Shown here: piece after piece, positions 1 through 12,023 of the stretch
How positions within the stretch are numbered: the first letter of the stretch is position 1
Layout of the letters: each line of letters starts with the position of its first letter
DNA from: Deltaproteobacteria bacterium Ga0077550
GTDB taxonomy: Bacteria > Myxococcota_A > Polyangia > Nannocystales > Nannocystaceae
Assembly: GCA_001464385.1 (NCBI GenBank)
Contig: LNFB01000159.1
Coordinates: 1-63,462, forward strand
Direction of reading: 5' to 3'
Length of the DNA stretch: 63,462 nt
The notes under the pieces: model-generated
Database searches by the model: none
The model's input: the letters and a program-made list of their open reading frames with translations, nothing else
Told to the model about the DNA's origin: nothing
Translations under genes and position numbers: made by a program

Positions 1-82
1 CGCGCAGGCCCTCGCCGCGCCTGGCCGTCGACGCGCCCGAGATGGCGCCGCGTTCCTCGGACCGATCCACGAAACCTGCCAT
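1..82 (-). CDS. Possible 5' end of a gene leaving the window
   Basis: Reading leftward from an ATG at 80-82, the minus strand stays open for 27 codons to the window edge, beginning Met-Ala-Gly-Phe-Val-Asp-Arg-Ser-Glu. No domain can be recognised in so short a piece. It would be divergent from the secretion-ATPase-like gene that follows. The next 48 bases (83-130) hold no gene. It may equally be chance open frame in GC-rich DNA. Confidence 0.3.
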   Translation of the reverse strand, partial: MAGFVDRSEERGAISGASTARRGEGLR

Positions 83-130
83 AGCACGTCGCGCCGCGGC
101 CCGGCCACCGCGCGCGCACGCGGGCGCAGG

Positions 131-1180
131 TTGACGCCGACGCCGCCGGCCCGCGATGATGCGGACGCCTTGGGTGCATTGCTCGCCACGCTGACGCGCG
201 CGGGACTGATCACGGCCGATGGCGCCGGCTCCGTCACGGCACGCGCCCAGGAGCGCCGGACGTCCGAGCTCGACGCCCTGCTCGAGCTCGGCCTCTGCGA
301 CCAGGACCGCCTGGTCGCGTTCTTCCACAGCCGCATGATGATCCCGCGGGTGACCACCGAGATGCTCGGTCGCCTCGACACCGAGACCGTCACCCAGATC
401 CCCGCGGATCTGGCGTGGGAGCACTCGATGCTCGCGGTGTCGATCGACGACGCCAACAACCTCACGCTGGCGATGGCCGACCCCACCGATCTCCGCGCGG
501 TCACGGCGGCGGCCAACCACACCGGCGCGTACCTGATCCGCGCCGTCGCACCGACCGGGCCCCTGCGCGAGGCCATCTTCCGCTACCTCGGGCCGCGCCC
601 GCCCGTGCACCGCCCGCCGATGACGCCCCGCGAGACCCCGTCCGTCGCCACGCAAGACGCCCCCGGCACACCCACGCCGCTGTCGCCGTCGGCCTATGCG
701 CAGCTGCTTCCGCGGCTCATCCACGCCACCGATCGCGACGACATCATCGGCGCCGTGATGGACTTCCTCGGCGCGGGCTTCGTGCACGTGATCGTGTTCC
801 TGCACCTGCAGCAGCAGCTGCGCGGCCGCGACGCCCGCGGGCCCGAGCTGCTGCGCGACGCCGTCTCGCAGGTCCGGATCCCGACGACGCCGCCGTCGGT
901 GTTCGCCGACGCGATTCGCTCCCGCGAGCCGCACTTCGGGCCGTGGCCGGCCGAGCGCGCCATCGATCGCGCCTTCGCCCAGGCCATGGGCGGCATCGAG
1001 GGTGACGCCCTCGTGCTGCCGATCGGGCTCGCCGGCAAGGTGCCGATCGTGATCTTCGCCGCGAACCCGACCGCCGAGCTCGACCCGGGCACGCTCGCCG
1101 CCGTCGTCCACGGCACCGCGGCCGCGCTCGAGCGCATGATCTACCGCCGGAAGTCCCGCGAGTCGCCGCAGTCGCCCTGA
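131..1180 (+). CDS. GspE/PilB N-terminal (MshEN) domain protein, no ATPase
   Basis: A 349-residue protein. Residues about 45-155 look like the MshEN / type II secretion GspE N-terminal domain: an ELGLCDQDRLVAFF-type helix, then a strand-rich part ending in the characteristic MADPTD. A Pro-rich linker follows (about 160-190), then a C-terminal part (about 195-340) that resembles a GAF-type sensory fold, ending in a Tyr-Arg-Arg-Lys tail. There is no Walker A motif, so it is not a complete secretion or pilus ATPase. In related bacteria MshEN domains bind cyclic di-GMP, and this may be a stand-alone nucleotide-sensing or adaptor protein. The start used is TTG at 131; no better ATG lies nearby, so the exact start is uncertain. 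Confidence 0.7.
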   Translation: MTPTPPARDDADALGALLATLTRAGLITADGAGSVTARAQERRTSELDALLELGLCDQDRLVAFFHSRMMIPRVTTEMLGRLDTETVTQIPADLAWEHSMLAVSIDDANNLTLAMADPTDLRAVTAAANHTGAYLIRAVAPTGPLREAIFRYLGPRPPVHRPPMTPRETPSVATQDAPGTPTPLSPSAYAQLLPRLIHATDRDDIIGAVMDFLGAGFVHVIVFLHLQQQLRGRDARGPELLRDAVSQVRIPTTPPSVFADAIRSREPHFGPWPAERAIDRAFAQAMGGIEGDALVLPIGLAGKVPIVIFAANPTAELDPGTLAAVVHGTAAALERMIYRRKSRESPQSP

Positions 1181-1200
1181 CGCGCCGCCGGCGTGGACCG

Positions 1201-2175
1201 TCAGACGACCTTGCCGACCCGGGCGCAGTGGCCGAGGTGGGCCTTCAGGTACTTGCTCGGCAGCTCGCGGCCGAGGTAGCCGCCGAGCTTGGCCGAGACC
1301 GCGACCAGGCCGTCGAGATCGACGCCGGTGCGCACGCCCATGCCGTGGAGCATGTACACGACGTCCTCGGTCGCCACGTTGCCCGACGCCCCCGGGGCGT
1401 AGGGACAGCCGCCGAGGCCGCCGAGCGCGGAGTCGATGGTCTTCACGCCGAGCTGTAGCGCGACGGTGATGTTCGCGAGCGCGGTGCCACGGGTGTCGTG
1501 GAAGTGGACCGCGAGGCGATCGAGCCCGATGCCGGCGGCGAGCAGCCCCCGCAGCACGTACTCGATCTGCCGCGGCGTGCCGACGCCGATCGTGTCGCCG
1601 AGGCTGAGCTCGTACACGCCGAGATCGAGCAGGCCCTGGGCCACGCGATCGACCTGGGCCAGCGGCACGGTGCCCTCGTAGGGGCAGCCGTAGACGCAGC
1701 TCACGTAGCCGCGCACGCGCATGCCCCGGGCGCGGGCCTCGTCGACGACGACGCGGTAGGTCGCGAGCGCCTCGTCGGTCGACTTGTTGATGTTCTTGCG
1801 GTTGTGCGTCTCGCTCGCGGCCATGAAGACCGCGACCTCGCGCATGCCTGCCCGCGAGGCGCCGTCGAGGCCGCGCATGTTGGGGACGAGCGCGCTGTAC
1901 TGCGTGTCGGCGGTGCGACGCACCGCGCGGGCGACCTCGTTGTGATCGGCGAGCGCCGGGATCCACCGCGGGTCGACGAAGCTGGTGATCTCGACGCGGC
2001 GGACACCGGCCGCCACGACGCCCTCGATGAACTCGAGCTTGCGGTCGGTCGGCAGGACCGCCTTCTCGTTCTGGAGCCCGTCTCGGGGGCCGACCTCGTA
2101 GATCGACACGTCGGTGGGCACCGCGTCGAACAAATCCGTCGGCGGGGCCGCGGGCGCTGACTGCACGTCGTTCAC
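1201..2175 (-). CDS. mvaB: Hydroxymethylglutaryl-CoA lyase
   Basis: A 324-residue TIM-barrel enzyme of the DRE-TIM family, splitting HMG-CoA into acetoacetate and acetyl-CoA in leucine and ketone-body breakdown. Visible signatures are the N-terminal GPRDGLQNE motif (substrate and metal-binding Arg-Asp), the metal-binding HFHDTRG segment, and the C-terminal GGLGGCPYAPGASGN active-site loop carrying the catalytic Cys. Length is normal for the family. The GTG start overlaps the stop of the flavin reductase by four bases (GTGA), so the two are translationally coupled. The flavin reductase partner does not reveal a specific pathway. Confidence 0.92.
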   Translation of the reverse strand: MNDVQSAPAAPPTDLFDAVPTDVSIYEVGPRDGLQNEKAVLPTDRKLEFIEGVVAAGVRRVEITSFVDPRWIPALADHNEVARAVRRTADTQYSALVPNMRGLDGASRAGMREVAVFMAASETHNRKNINKSTDEALATYRVVVDEARARGMRVRGYVSCVYGCPYEGTVPLAQVDRVAQGLLDLGVYELSLGDTIGVGTPRQIEYVLRGLLAAGIGLDRLAVHFHDTRGTALANITVALQLGVKTIDSALGGLGGCPYAPGASGNVATEDVVYMLHGMGVRTGVDLDGLVAVSAKLGGYLGRELPSKYLKAHLGHCARVGKVV

Positions 2176-2867
2176 GTGTCGGGTCCGATCTTGGGCCGGG
2201 CCAGCTCGAAGCGCCCGTGCGTGTCAGTGTACGCGATCCCTCCGAGCCGCCCCACCGCGTCGAGGGCGGCCGGATCGATCGGCTGCAGCCGCCCGCGGGC
2301 ATCCCGCCGCAGCAGGCCGGGTGCGAGCTGGAACGCCACGACGCGCCCGACGACCACGCTCGACGACGGCCGGCCCGCCACGCCCTCCCCGAGGGGAATC
2401 GCGTGGGAGAGCCGGCACTCGAGGGCCGCCGCGACCTGCCCGATCCGCGGGGGCGCGACGCGGCTCGAGGCGACCGGTGTGAGGCTCGCCACGGCGGCGG
2501 TCTCGAGCGCGGCCCACTCGTCGATCTCCCGGGGGTAGTCGGCCGAGGTCGCGTTCATCGCCTCGGCGAGCGGCCGCGCGACGTGGTTCACGACGAACTC
2601 GCCGGTCTCGAGGATGTTGCGCAGCGTGTCCTTCGGCGTGCCGTCGGGCCGCCACGCGCACGCGATCATCACCATCGGCGGCTTGGAGCACACCGCCTGG
2701 AAGTACGAGAACGGGGCGAGGTTGCGGCGGCCCGCGGCGTCCTGCGTCGAGACCCACGCGATCGGGCGCGGGGCGACGAGGTCGGTCATCAGCCGGTAGA
2801 CGTCGGTCGTCGACAGGCCCGCGGGATCGAGCAGCTCGTGGTCCATGGCGGCGGGAGCGTAGGCCAT
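2172..2867 (-). CDS. Flavin reductase family (FMN-binding split barrel)
   Basis: A 231-residue protein of the DIM6/NTAB flavin reductase-like family. The N-terminal half carries the typical PRPIAWVST strand, the NLAPFSYFQAV loop and a TLRNILETGEFVVN segment, which in relatives form the FMN pocket of the split beta-barrel. It is the first gene of a two-gene operon with HMG-CoA lyase. Two Met codons compete: 2867 and 2846 (MDHELLDPAG). A TACGCT -10-like box lies between them, 9 nt before the second, so the shorter protein is quite possible. The substrate or partner oxygenase cannot be told from the context. Confidence 0.82.
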   Translation of the reverse strand: MAYAPAAMDHELLDPAGLSTTDVYRLMTDLVAPRPIAWVSTQDAAGRRNLAPFSYFQAVCSKPPMVMIACAWRPDGTPKDTLRNILETGEFVVNHVARPLAEAMNATSADYPREIDEWAALETAAVASLTPVASSRVAPPRIGQVAAALECRLSHAIPLGEGVAGRPSSSVVVGRVVAFQLAPGLLRRDARGRLQPIDPAALDAVGRLGGIAYTDTHGRFELARPKIGPDT

Positions 2868-2911
2868 TTCGTGCGCCCGTCGTGGGGAACCCCGCGAGGT
2901 CTCCGATCGGC

Positions 2912-2917
2912 TACGAT
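2912..2917 (+). promoter_or_regulatory. -10 box for the CapA-like gene, likely leaderless
   Basis: TACGAT lies exactly 6 nt before the GTG at 2924, which would place transcription start at or within a base of the start codon. No recognisable -35 box or Shine-Dalgarno sequence is present. The same arrangement recurs at several other genes in this window. Confidence 0.45.
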
Positions 2918-2923
2918 CGTGGC

Positions 2924-4264
2924 GTGCTCGCCCGATCCGTCGTCGTCGCGTTGTTCGGACTGGGCGCCGCGTGCACCCGCGGCGCCGAACCGACGGGAGC
3001 CTCCGAGCCGGTGGTGTCGCCGAGCACCGCGCCCACGGCGGCCGCGGCCCCGCAGGCTGGGGTGGCGCCGGCGACCGCTGCGCCCGTGGCGACGCCCGCG
3101 ACGCCGCCCCGTCGCGCCCCCGCGACGCTCCCCGAGGGCTACCTCGCGTTCGACGGGGCGTGCGACGTCGATCCGGCCGAGGTCGTGACGATCGCGGCGA
3201 TCGGCGACGTGCTGATGCACCACGAGCTGCAGAAGCAGGCGTACGCGGCGAAGGACGGCTTCTCGGCGCTGTGGTCCGGCGTCGCCGATCTCCTCGGCAA
3301 GACCGATCTGAGCTACGCGAACCTCGAGGTGCCGATCGCCCGCGGCCTGACGAAGGACGGCCCCGCCGAGGACCCCGGCCTGCGCTTCGACAACGCGGTG
3401 TACACCGGCTACCCGTTCTTCAACGCGCACCCGTCGCTGGCGGGCGCGCTGGCCGAGGCGGGCATCGACGTGGTGTCGACCGCGAACAACCACGCGTTGG
3501 ATCGCGGCAGCGATGGGCTGACGCGCACGCTCGATGCGCTCGACGCCGCGAAGATCCTGCACACGGGCACGCGGCGGACGGACGGGGAGCCCTGGTACGC
3601 GATCACGGAGGCGCGCGGTGACGCCCGCGGCGAAGCCCGCGCGATGCGGATCGCCTGGCTCGCGTGCACGCTGCACACGAACTTCGGCAAGGACGATCGC
3701 GGCCAGGTGCTGCACTGCTTCAAGCAGACCAAGGAGGTCCTCGCCGAGGTCGAGGCGCTGGCGAAGCGCGACGACGTCGACGCGGTCATCGTGACGCCGC
3801 ATTGGGGCAAGGAGTACGACCCGGTGCCGCAGGACAAGCAGAAGGTGCTGGCCCAGCAGCTCGTGGACGCGGGCGCGACCGCGGTGCTCGGCGCCCACCC
3901 GCACGTGCTACAGCCGTGGGAGAAGGTCAGCGCAGCGGATGGGCGGCAGGCCTTCGTGCACTACTCGCTGGGGAACTTCGCGCACCACCAGCGATCGCTG
4001 CCGCGGCGCTCGTCGATCGTGCTGACGCTCGGGCTGCACCGCGCCGCGGGGAAGAAGGCCGTCGTCGTCGGCGCGCGCTACGTGCCGATCCACGTGCGCA
4101 TGGAGGGCGACAAGCAGGCCTTCTTCGTCGAGGCGATCGATCGCGTCGGCGGACCCGAGGACGCGCGGGCGCTCGTGGTCGACATGTACGGCGCGGGGAA
4201 CCTGCTGAAGCCGGACGAGGCGCTGGATGTCGCGCCCCACTGCGTGCCCGGCTGGGCGCCGTAG
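2924..4264 (+). CDS. CapA-family metallophosphatase-like lipoprotein
   Basis: A 446-residue exported protein of the CapA / poly-gamma-glutamate biosynthesis family, which has a calcineurin-like metallophosphoesterase fold. Family motifs appear in order: IGDVLMHHE (metal), NLEVPI, STANNHALDRG, VTPHWGKEY, GAHPHVLQPWE and HYSLGNFAHHQ. The N-terminus after the GTG at 2924 is a short signal peptide ending in Gly-Ala-Ala-Cys, a weak lipobox, followed by an Ala/Pro/Thr linker. A longer reading from 2882 would bury the signal peptide and the -10 box, so it is not used. The role is probably on envelope polymers. No other capsule genes are adjacent, so a true PGA role is not supported. Confidence 0.85.
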   Translation: MLARSVVVALFGLGAACTRGAEPTGASEPVVSPSTAPTAAAAPQAGVAPATAAPVATPATPPRRAPATLPEGYLAFDGACDVDPAEVVTIAAIGDVLMHHELQKQAYAAKDGFSALWSGVADLLGKTDLSYANLEVPIARGLTKDGPAEDPGLRFDNAVYTGYPFFNAHPSLAGALAEAGIDVVSTANNHALDRGSDGLTRTLDALDAAKILHTGTRRTDGEPWYAITEARGDARGEARAMRIAWLACTLHTNFGKDDRGQVLHCFKQTKEVLAEVEALAKRDDVDAVIVTPHWGKEYDPVPQDKQKVLAQQLVDAGATAVLGAHPHVLQPWEKVSAADGRQAFVHYSLGNFAHHQRSLPRRSSIVLTLGLHRAAGKKAVVVGARYVPIHVRMEGDKQAFFVEAIDRVGGPEDARALVVDMYGAGNLLKPDEALDVAPHCVPGWAP

Positions 4265-4270
4265 CGCGGC

Positions 4271-5770
4271 TCATCCGGGCGGCGGCACCGGGGCCACGTC
4301 GCCGGGGATCGGCAGCTCGACGTCGCCGTAGACGGTCTTGTCCTGCTGCGTGATCTCGCCGTCGAGATCGATGAGCGTGCTGGTCTCGACGCCGCCGCCA
4401 CCGTACGGGGTGCCCTGCAGTCCGTACACGACGGCCGGCGTGTAGAAATCGAGGGCGTCGCCGGTCATCCACACGTAGCCGTTCTCGACGAAGTCGTGAT
4501 CGACCCCACCCGCGGCGCTGTAGGGCAGCAGCTCGCCGACGACGTAGTTGGTCCCCTGCGAGACCCACGCGCCGTCCATGAACGCGTAGTCGTAGGTCGT
4601 CGACTGGTGCGCGCTCGTCGAGGAGTCGCCGTACATCGTCCGCTGGGCGATCAGCATCCAGCCGTCGTGGGCGAAGCCGAGGTCCGACACCGGGATCGAC
4701 AGGGTCCCGTCGTTGGTCGGCACGTCGAACTCCTTCTGCGCCGTCGTGGGATCGGGGACGCCGCCGTCGTCGACGTACGCGACCGACCAGATCTCGTTGT
4801 CGCGGTTGGGGTTGACGGTCTGCGAGTGCTCGACCCAGACGCTGTAGTAGAGCCGACCGAAGTGGGACTGCACGGCCCAGACGCGCTCGCCGAGCGGCGC
4901 GAACGCCCCGTTGGGCTCGCCGGCGTCGGCCGGCAGCCCGAGCGTCACGTCGCCGGTGGCGTGGTGGTACGTGCTGACCACCTCGCCGTTCATGTCCACT
5001 TGGTAGACGCGGCCGTCCTCGTGGTTCGAGACGTAGATCGTCTCGCTCACGCAGTCGTAGTTGAGGTTGCCGAACGCGGGCCCGCTGTTGGGCAGCGTGG
5101 CGAAGTCCGTGATCGCGCCGGACTCCGCGTCGATGCGGCGGATCTTGTTCGGCGTCGGGTTCGAGCCGTAGACGGTGGTCGCGGCGACGTAGATGTTGCC
5201 GTACGAGTCGAGCGTGATGCCGAAGATCTTGCCGAGGTTGTTCTGGTCCCACAGCGGCTGCGAGTACTTCGGCGCGAGGTAGTTCGCGTTGGGCGGCGGC
5301 GGGTCGCCCGAGATGTCGAGGATCGTGAGCACGTTCGTCAGCGGGGACTGCGGCTGGTGGCTGACGATGGCGACGGTGCGGTCGAGGAAGTCGGAGTACG
5401 CCGGATCCTGGAACGCCGGGAAGCCGCCCGCGGCGCCATAGATCTCGGAGGCGCGGCACGAGCCCGGCCCGGCCACGCCGCCCCCCGTGCTGGGGGCGTC
5501 GCCGATGTTCCCGACGTCGTACTTGACTGGGCTGTCCTCGTCACCGGCGTCGTCGCCCGCGGTGCTCGTGCCCACCCCGGTCGCAGCCGAGGCGTTGCTC
5601 GAGGCGCCCGTCTCGGCGTCGCCCCCGGTGAGGCCCGTGTCGGCGCCCTGGGTGCCGAGCCCGGTGCCGGTGCCGTCGCTGTCCGCGACGCACCCGGCGA
5701 GGGCGACGACGACGGCAGAGGTGAACGAGAGCGGGGTGGTTCGGCGGACGCGGGCGATGGGCGAGATCAT
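4271..5770 (-). CDS. Predicted lipoprotein, beta-propeller-like
   Basis: A 499-residue exported protein. The signal peptide ends in the lipobox Leu-Ala-Gly-Cys, followed by a Thr/Gly/Ala/Asp-rich linker of about 70 residues. The body has repeated strand patterns such as GNIYVAAT and TIYVSNHEDGRVYQVD, typical of NHL/SMP-30-like beta-propellers that bind ligands or carry a lactonase fold. No catalytic residue can be assigned. Its stop is only 6 bases from the stop of the convergent CapA-like gene. A TACCCT -10-like box at 5798-5803 and a GGAGCC ribosome site precede it. Function unknown. Confidence 0.75.
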   Translation of the reverse strand: MISPIARVRRTTPLSFTSAVVVALAGCVADSDGTGTGLGTQGADTGLTGGDAETGASSNASAATGVGTSTAGDDAGDEDSPVKYDVGNIGDAPSTGGGVAGPGSCRASEIYGAAGGFPAFQDPAYSDFLDRTVAIVSHQPQSPLTNVLTILDISGDPPPPNANYLAPKYSQPLWDQNNLGKIFGITLDSYGNIYVAATTVYGSNPTPNKIRRIDAESGAITDFATLPNSGPAFGNLNYDCVSETIYVSNHEDGRVYQVDMNGEVVSTYHHATGDVTLGLPADAGEPNGAFAPLGERVWAVQSHFGRLYYSVWVEHSQTVNPNRDNEIWSVAYVDDGGVPDPTTAQKEFDVPTNDGTLSIPVSDLGFAHDGWMLIAQRTMYGDSSTSAHQSTTYDYAFMDGAWVSQGTNYVVGELLPYSAAGGVDHDFVENGYVWMTGDALDFYTPAVVYGLQGTPYGGGGVETSTLIDLDGEITQQDKTVYGDVELPIPGDVAPVPPPG

Positions 5771-5987
5771 GGCAAGGCTCCAGTTCGGGAGGCGACCAGG
5801 GTAGCACCGCGGGAAATCGCGGATAGGGGCGGCTGCCCCCGGATCGGTGGAGGTGATGCACCGTTGGATCGCGCGAGGATCTCCGCTGGGAATGGTTGCG
5901 CGCGGTCGTGCGCAACGGCGCTGCGGGCGGCGTGGGTGCGGCCGCGGCCGGCGTGGAGTCGCGCGGGGTGACGCGGCGGTTCGGGGC

Positions 5988-6380
5988 TCATCGGCGGCCG
6001 AGTCTCTCGAGTTCCCTCGCCACGGGGAGCGTGGTGTTGGGGTCTTCTCCCACCGGCTGGAGGCTCGCGCACTGCTCGAGCGCTGCGATCGCAGCGTCGA
6101 CGCGCCCGCATCGCTCGAGGGCGTGCGCGAGGATGAACCGCGTGAGTGCGTCGCCGGGACGCAGCGCGCAGAGCTCCGCCCAGAGCTGCGACGCGATCTC
6201 GAACTGTCCGATCACCGTCGCGCGCAGGGCGGCCTCCTCCGCAACGAGCAGGATGTCGTCCTCGTCGCCGGCGGCCCGGAGCGATGCGAGCATGGAGACG
6301 AGCGCGGTCAGTGTGGACTCGTCGTCTGTGCCGGCGGCGTAGAGGTCGCGGATGGCTTCGATCGTGCGCTTGGACGCCAT
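5988..6380 (-). CDS. Small TPR-like helical protein
   Basis: A 130-residue soluble protein made of helical pairs. The C-terminal half (LCALRPGDALTRFILAHALE then GRVDAAIAALEQCASLQPVG) reads as one to two tetratricopeptide repeats. It starts 4 bases after the stop of the frameshifted gene upstream, with a GAGG ribosome site overlapping that stop, so it belongs to the same operon. Likely a protein-interaction adaptor; partner unknown. The 217 bases between it and the lipoprotein at 5770 hold only the latter's promoter region. Confidence 0.65.
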   Translation of the reverse strand: MASKRTIEAIRDLYAAGTDDESTLTALVSMLASLRAAGDEDDILLVAEEAALRATVIGQFEIASQLWAELCALRPGDALTRFILAHALERCGRVDAAIAALEQCASLQPVGEDPNTTLPVARELERLGRR

Positions 6381-6384
6381 GCCC

Positions 6385-7340
6385 TCACCTCGGCTCCCAT
6401 TCGGGCCTTCGCCACATCGTGTTCGGGGTCGTCCAGATCACGTGCTCGTGGAGGTCGACCACGCAACCGGCCCGGGTTCGAGCGCAGTAGAGAGACGCTG
6501 CGAGGTACCGGCCGTCCGGCGACCACGCGGGGACCTGCCAGCCCACGTCGTCTGGCGTCAGACGGCCGTCCAGGCGCAGCGCCTTCACGTCGAGCAACGG
6601 ATCGTCGCCGCCCCCGAGCTGCTCCAGCCGCGACAGCACGTCGACGTCGCCGCGCTCGAGGACGATGTCGTCGAGCGCGGCGCGACCATGGCCGGTCTTC
6701 ATCCAGTCCAGCGGCATCTCCACGCATCGCGCGAGTACCCCCGCAGGATCGACGCGTCGATCGACGACAGGCCCCAGCGACGCGAACGACCTCGCAATCG
6801 CGGCAGCATCCGCGCATGGCCTCGGAACGCTCCGCGAGCCGCGGGGAACGCCCGGAGCTCCGACCAGTCGACGGCTGCAATCGAAGCGGGCATCGGTGCG
6901 CAGTAGGCCGACCACAGCAACTCCGCCTCGGCGTCCTGCTGCGCGTCGACGCGCCGCGCGGTCGCGAAGGCCTCGCGGAGCTCGCCCGCCGTCGGGTTCG
7001 GGTCGCCGAGCTCGCCGCCCCGCGGCAACGCCACGAGCTGCCGATCGAGGCCCCGCGCCCGCGTCGACGCCAGGAGCCACCACACGGCGAGCTGGTCCCG
7101 CCCCCGCGGGGTCGCCCAGAGGGAGCCCTCGGCGCGCGCAACCACAGTGCCGAGGTGCTCGCCCACCGCGTCGCCCCAATGCTGCCGACGCAGCGCCGCG
7201 CACGTCGCCGGATCCGCCGACCACGGACCGACGGCGAAGTTCTCCACGAGATCCTCGACGTCCTCGAACCCCGCGACGCGGAGCAAGCCGCCGAGCATCC
7301 GCCCGCACGCGAGCTGGCGCCCAGCGGCCGCGCCCGTCAC
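6385..7340 (-). pseudogene. Frameshifted hypothetical gene
   Basis: Two frames must be joined to give one sensible protein. The N-terminal part starts at GTG 7340 (its GTGA overlaps the stop of the upstream lipoprotein) and reads coherently through VAGFEDVEDLVENFAVGPW to VDWSELRAFPAARGAFRGHA near 6820-6805. There the sensible frame switches, and continues as DAAAIARSFASLGPVVDRR to EMPLDWMKTGHG and the end WRRPEWEPR at 6385. Without a shift the first frame runs into Arg/Trp-rich nonsense and stops at 6699. The C-terminal part contains WSPDGRYLAAS, a WD40/TolB-like strand. This is either a frameshift mutation or a sequencing error; function unknown. Confidence 0.6.
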
Positions 7341-8266
7341 CCCACCGTGCACGCCCCTGCCCCGCTCCCACCCGCCAGCGGCGTGCACACCGGCGTCTCC
7401 CCTCCACACGCCGGCGCCTCCACATCACACACCGCCGTGCAGCAGCTCGCCGGATCCGCGCACCCCGGCACCGCGTCCGCGGCCATGCACGCGAAGCCAT
7501 CGCCGCACCCGAGTCGATGATCGCACGGCGCCCCCTGCTCGACCGGCGCATCGAAATCCTCCGGCACGCACGCCGACGCCGCGCCGTCCGTCGTCGCGCA
7601 CACCGACCCCGCGGCGCACGTCGGCGCGAGCGGATCACACCCCGGCGTGCACGCGACGATCACCCCGCCGAAGCCCTGGAAGCACACCTCCCCGTCGCCG
7701 CACAGCGGGTCCGCCTCGCTGCCGCCGCACACCGCCGCGCACGTGCCCTCGAGGGTCACCGGATCGACGCCCCAGCAGAACGAGCCGACGTCGCAATCGT
7801 CGAAGCCGCTCCACGGGCCCTCCTGCACCGTGCACGTGCCGCCCGCGGCGACCGGATCCGGCGTGAGCTCCGTGCAACGCGTCGCGAGGCATGACGAGGT
7901 CGGATCGCCGCTGCCGTCCGCCACCCACGGCACACACTTGTCGCCCTCGGGGCAGTCCTGCGCCCAGATATCGCAGAGCGACAGCGACAGGCACGACGTC
8001 GGCCCCTGATCGGGGACCAGCAGGAAGCCGCTGCTGCTCTCCGACGCGTCCCCGCCGCTCGACGAGTCCGCGGCCGCGGTCGTCGTGCTGCTCGGACCGC
8101 CGCTCTCCGACGCGCTCGCGGAATCCGTCGCGGTCCCGGTCGGCCCCCCGTCGCCCGAGCTGCTCCCCGCCGACGCCGAGCCCGTCCCCGAGCCCGTCGT
8201 CGACCCGCACGCGAGCGCCCCGGCCAGCCCGATCACCCCCGCAATTTGTCTGCGTCCTTGCACCAC
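7337..8266 (-). CDS. Cys-rich predicted lipoprotein
   Basis: An exported protein of about 309 residues. The signal peptide (Gly-Arg-Arg n-region, hydrophobic core, Ala-Leu-Ala-Cys) is followed by a Gly/Ser/Thr/Asp linker of about 70 residues, then a body with more than 20 cysteines in CxxC/CxxxxC spacings (for example GDGEVCFQG and CAAGSVCATTDG). This is a common myxobacterial surface-protein layout, probably stabilised by disulfides. The GTG at 8266 is chosen because it sits 7 nt after a good promoter (TTGCAT, 17 bp, TAGCCT). A TTG at 8314 would place that promoter inside the coding region. Its stop is coupled to the next gene by GTGA. Function unknown. Confidence 0.75.
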   Translation of the reverse strand: MVQGRRQIAGVIGLAGALACGSTTGSGTGSASAGSSSGDGGPTGTATDSASASESGGPSSTTTAAADSSSGGDASESSSGFLLVPDQGPTSCLSLSLCDIWAQDCPEGDKCVPWVADGSGDPTSSCLATRCTELTPDPVAAGGTCTVQEGPWSGFDDCDVGSFCWGVDPVTLEGTCAAVCGGSEADPLCGDGEVCFQGFGGVIVACTPGCDPLAPTCAAGSVCATTDGAASACVPEDFDAPVEQGAPCDHRLGCGDGFACMAADAVPGCADPASCCTAVCDVEAPACGGETPVCTPLAGGSGAGACTVG

Positions 8267-8273
8267 GGTCACC

Positions 8274-8302
8274 AGGCTACCGACCCGACACCAGGAATGC
8301 AA
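8274..8302 (-). promoter_or_regulatory. Sigma-70-like promoter, probably leaderless
   Basis: On the minus strand TTGCAT (8297-8302) and TAGCCT (8274-8279) are 17 bp apart, ideal housekeeping spacing. The -10 box ends 7 nt before the GTG at 8266, so the transcript would begin at or next to the start codon of the Cys-rich lipoprotein. Confidence 0.6.
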
Positions 8303-8315
8303 GCCTTCGCGCAAC

Positions 8316-11225
<2,910 letters not shown>

Positions 11226-11323
11226 CGTGCCGCCGTTGTCTAGCACACTCCCGACCCATGGTGAGCGTTTGTTCAGTCCCCGAGGCTCGACCCGGAGCCG
11301 GCTTTCGGGGATGCTCCGCGCCG

Positions 11324-12016
11324 ATGCGGGATCGACACGTGTTGTGCACCGGAGGCGCGGGCGGGCTGGGCAACAAGGTCACCACGGCGCTGGTGCGCCG
11401 GGGCGCGCGGGTGACGGTCCCCGTCTACCACCGCAGCGAGGCCGACCGGCTCCTGACCGACCTCGGCCCCCTGGCCTCCCACGTGGTGCTCGTGCAGTGC
11501 GATCTCCGGGAGGAGACCGCCGTCGCCGAGATGATCGCCGGGATGCCCCGCCTCGACGCGCTGGTGCACCTCGTCGGCGGGTTCGCGATGGGCCCCACGG
11601 TGGACTTCACGCTCGAGCAGTACCGCGAGCAGGTCGACCTCAACCTCACGATCACGTTCCTGGCCGTGAAGCACGCCCTGCGGCGGATGCAGAGCGGCGG
11701 GTACGGGCGCATCGTCACGGTCGCCTCGCGCGCGGCGCTCGAGCCGAGCGCGAACGCGGCGGTGTACGCGGCGTGCAAGGCCGGCGTCCTCGCGTTCACC
11801 CGCGCGGTCGCCGACGAGACCCGCGGGACCAACCTCACCGCCAACTGCGTGCTACCCAGCATCATCGACACCCCGGCCAACCGCGCCGCGATGGGCGAGG
11901 CCGACGCGGCCAAGTGGGTGAAGCCCGAGCGGCTCGCCGAGACCATCGCGTTCCTCGCCTCCGAGGAGGCCGGCGATCTGCGGGGCAGCGCGATCACGGT
12001 CTACGGCAGCGCGTAA
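11324..12016 (+). CDS. Short-chain dehydrogenase/reductase (SDR)
   Basis: A 230-residue classical SDR with a Rossmann fold. The NAD(P)-binding TGGAGGLGN motif is at residues about 8-16, an HLVGG strand replaces the common NNAG, and the catalytic Tyr-x-x-x-Lys is visible as YAACK, with a Ser upstream in VTVASRAALE. The ATG at 11324 is preferred: it puts the glycine motif at the usual distance, whereas starting at 11258 would add 22 unlikely residues. The substrate is unknown. It lies alone, divergent from uvrA and convergent with a lipoprotein gene. Confidence 0.85.
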   Translation: MRDRHVLCTGGAGGLGNKVTTALVRRGARVTVPVYHRSEADRLLTDLGPLASHVVLVQCDLREETAVAEMIAGMPRLDALVHLVGGFAMGPTVDFTLEQYREQVDLNLTITFLAVKHALRRMQSGGYGRIVTVASRAALEPSANAAVYAACKAGVLAFTRAVADETRGTNLTANCVLPSIIDTPANRAAMGEADAAKWVKPERLAETIAFLASEEAGDLRGSAITVYGSA

Positions 12017-12023
12017 TCGCGGG

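Noticed and set aside
7337..8266. Naming the Cys-rich lipoproteins by an enzyme function
   Set aside because: Proteins of this layout sometimes carry enzyme names by propagation, but no catalytic fold or residues are visible.
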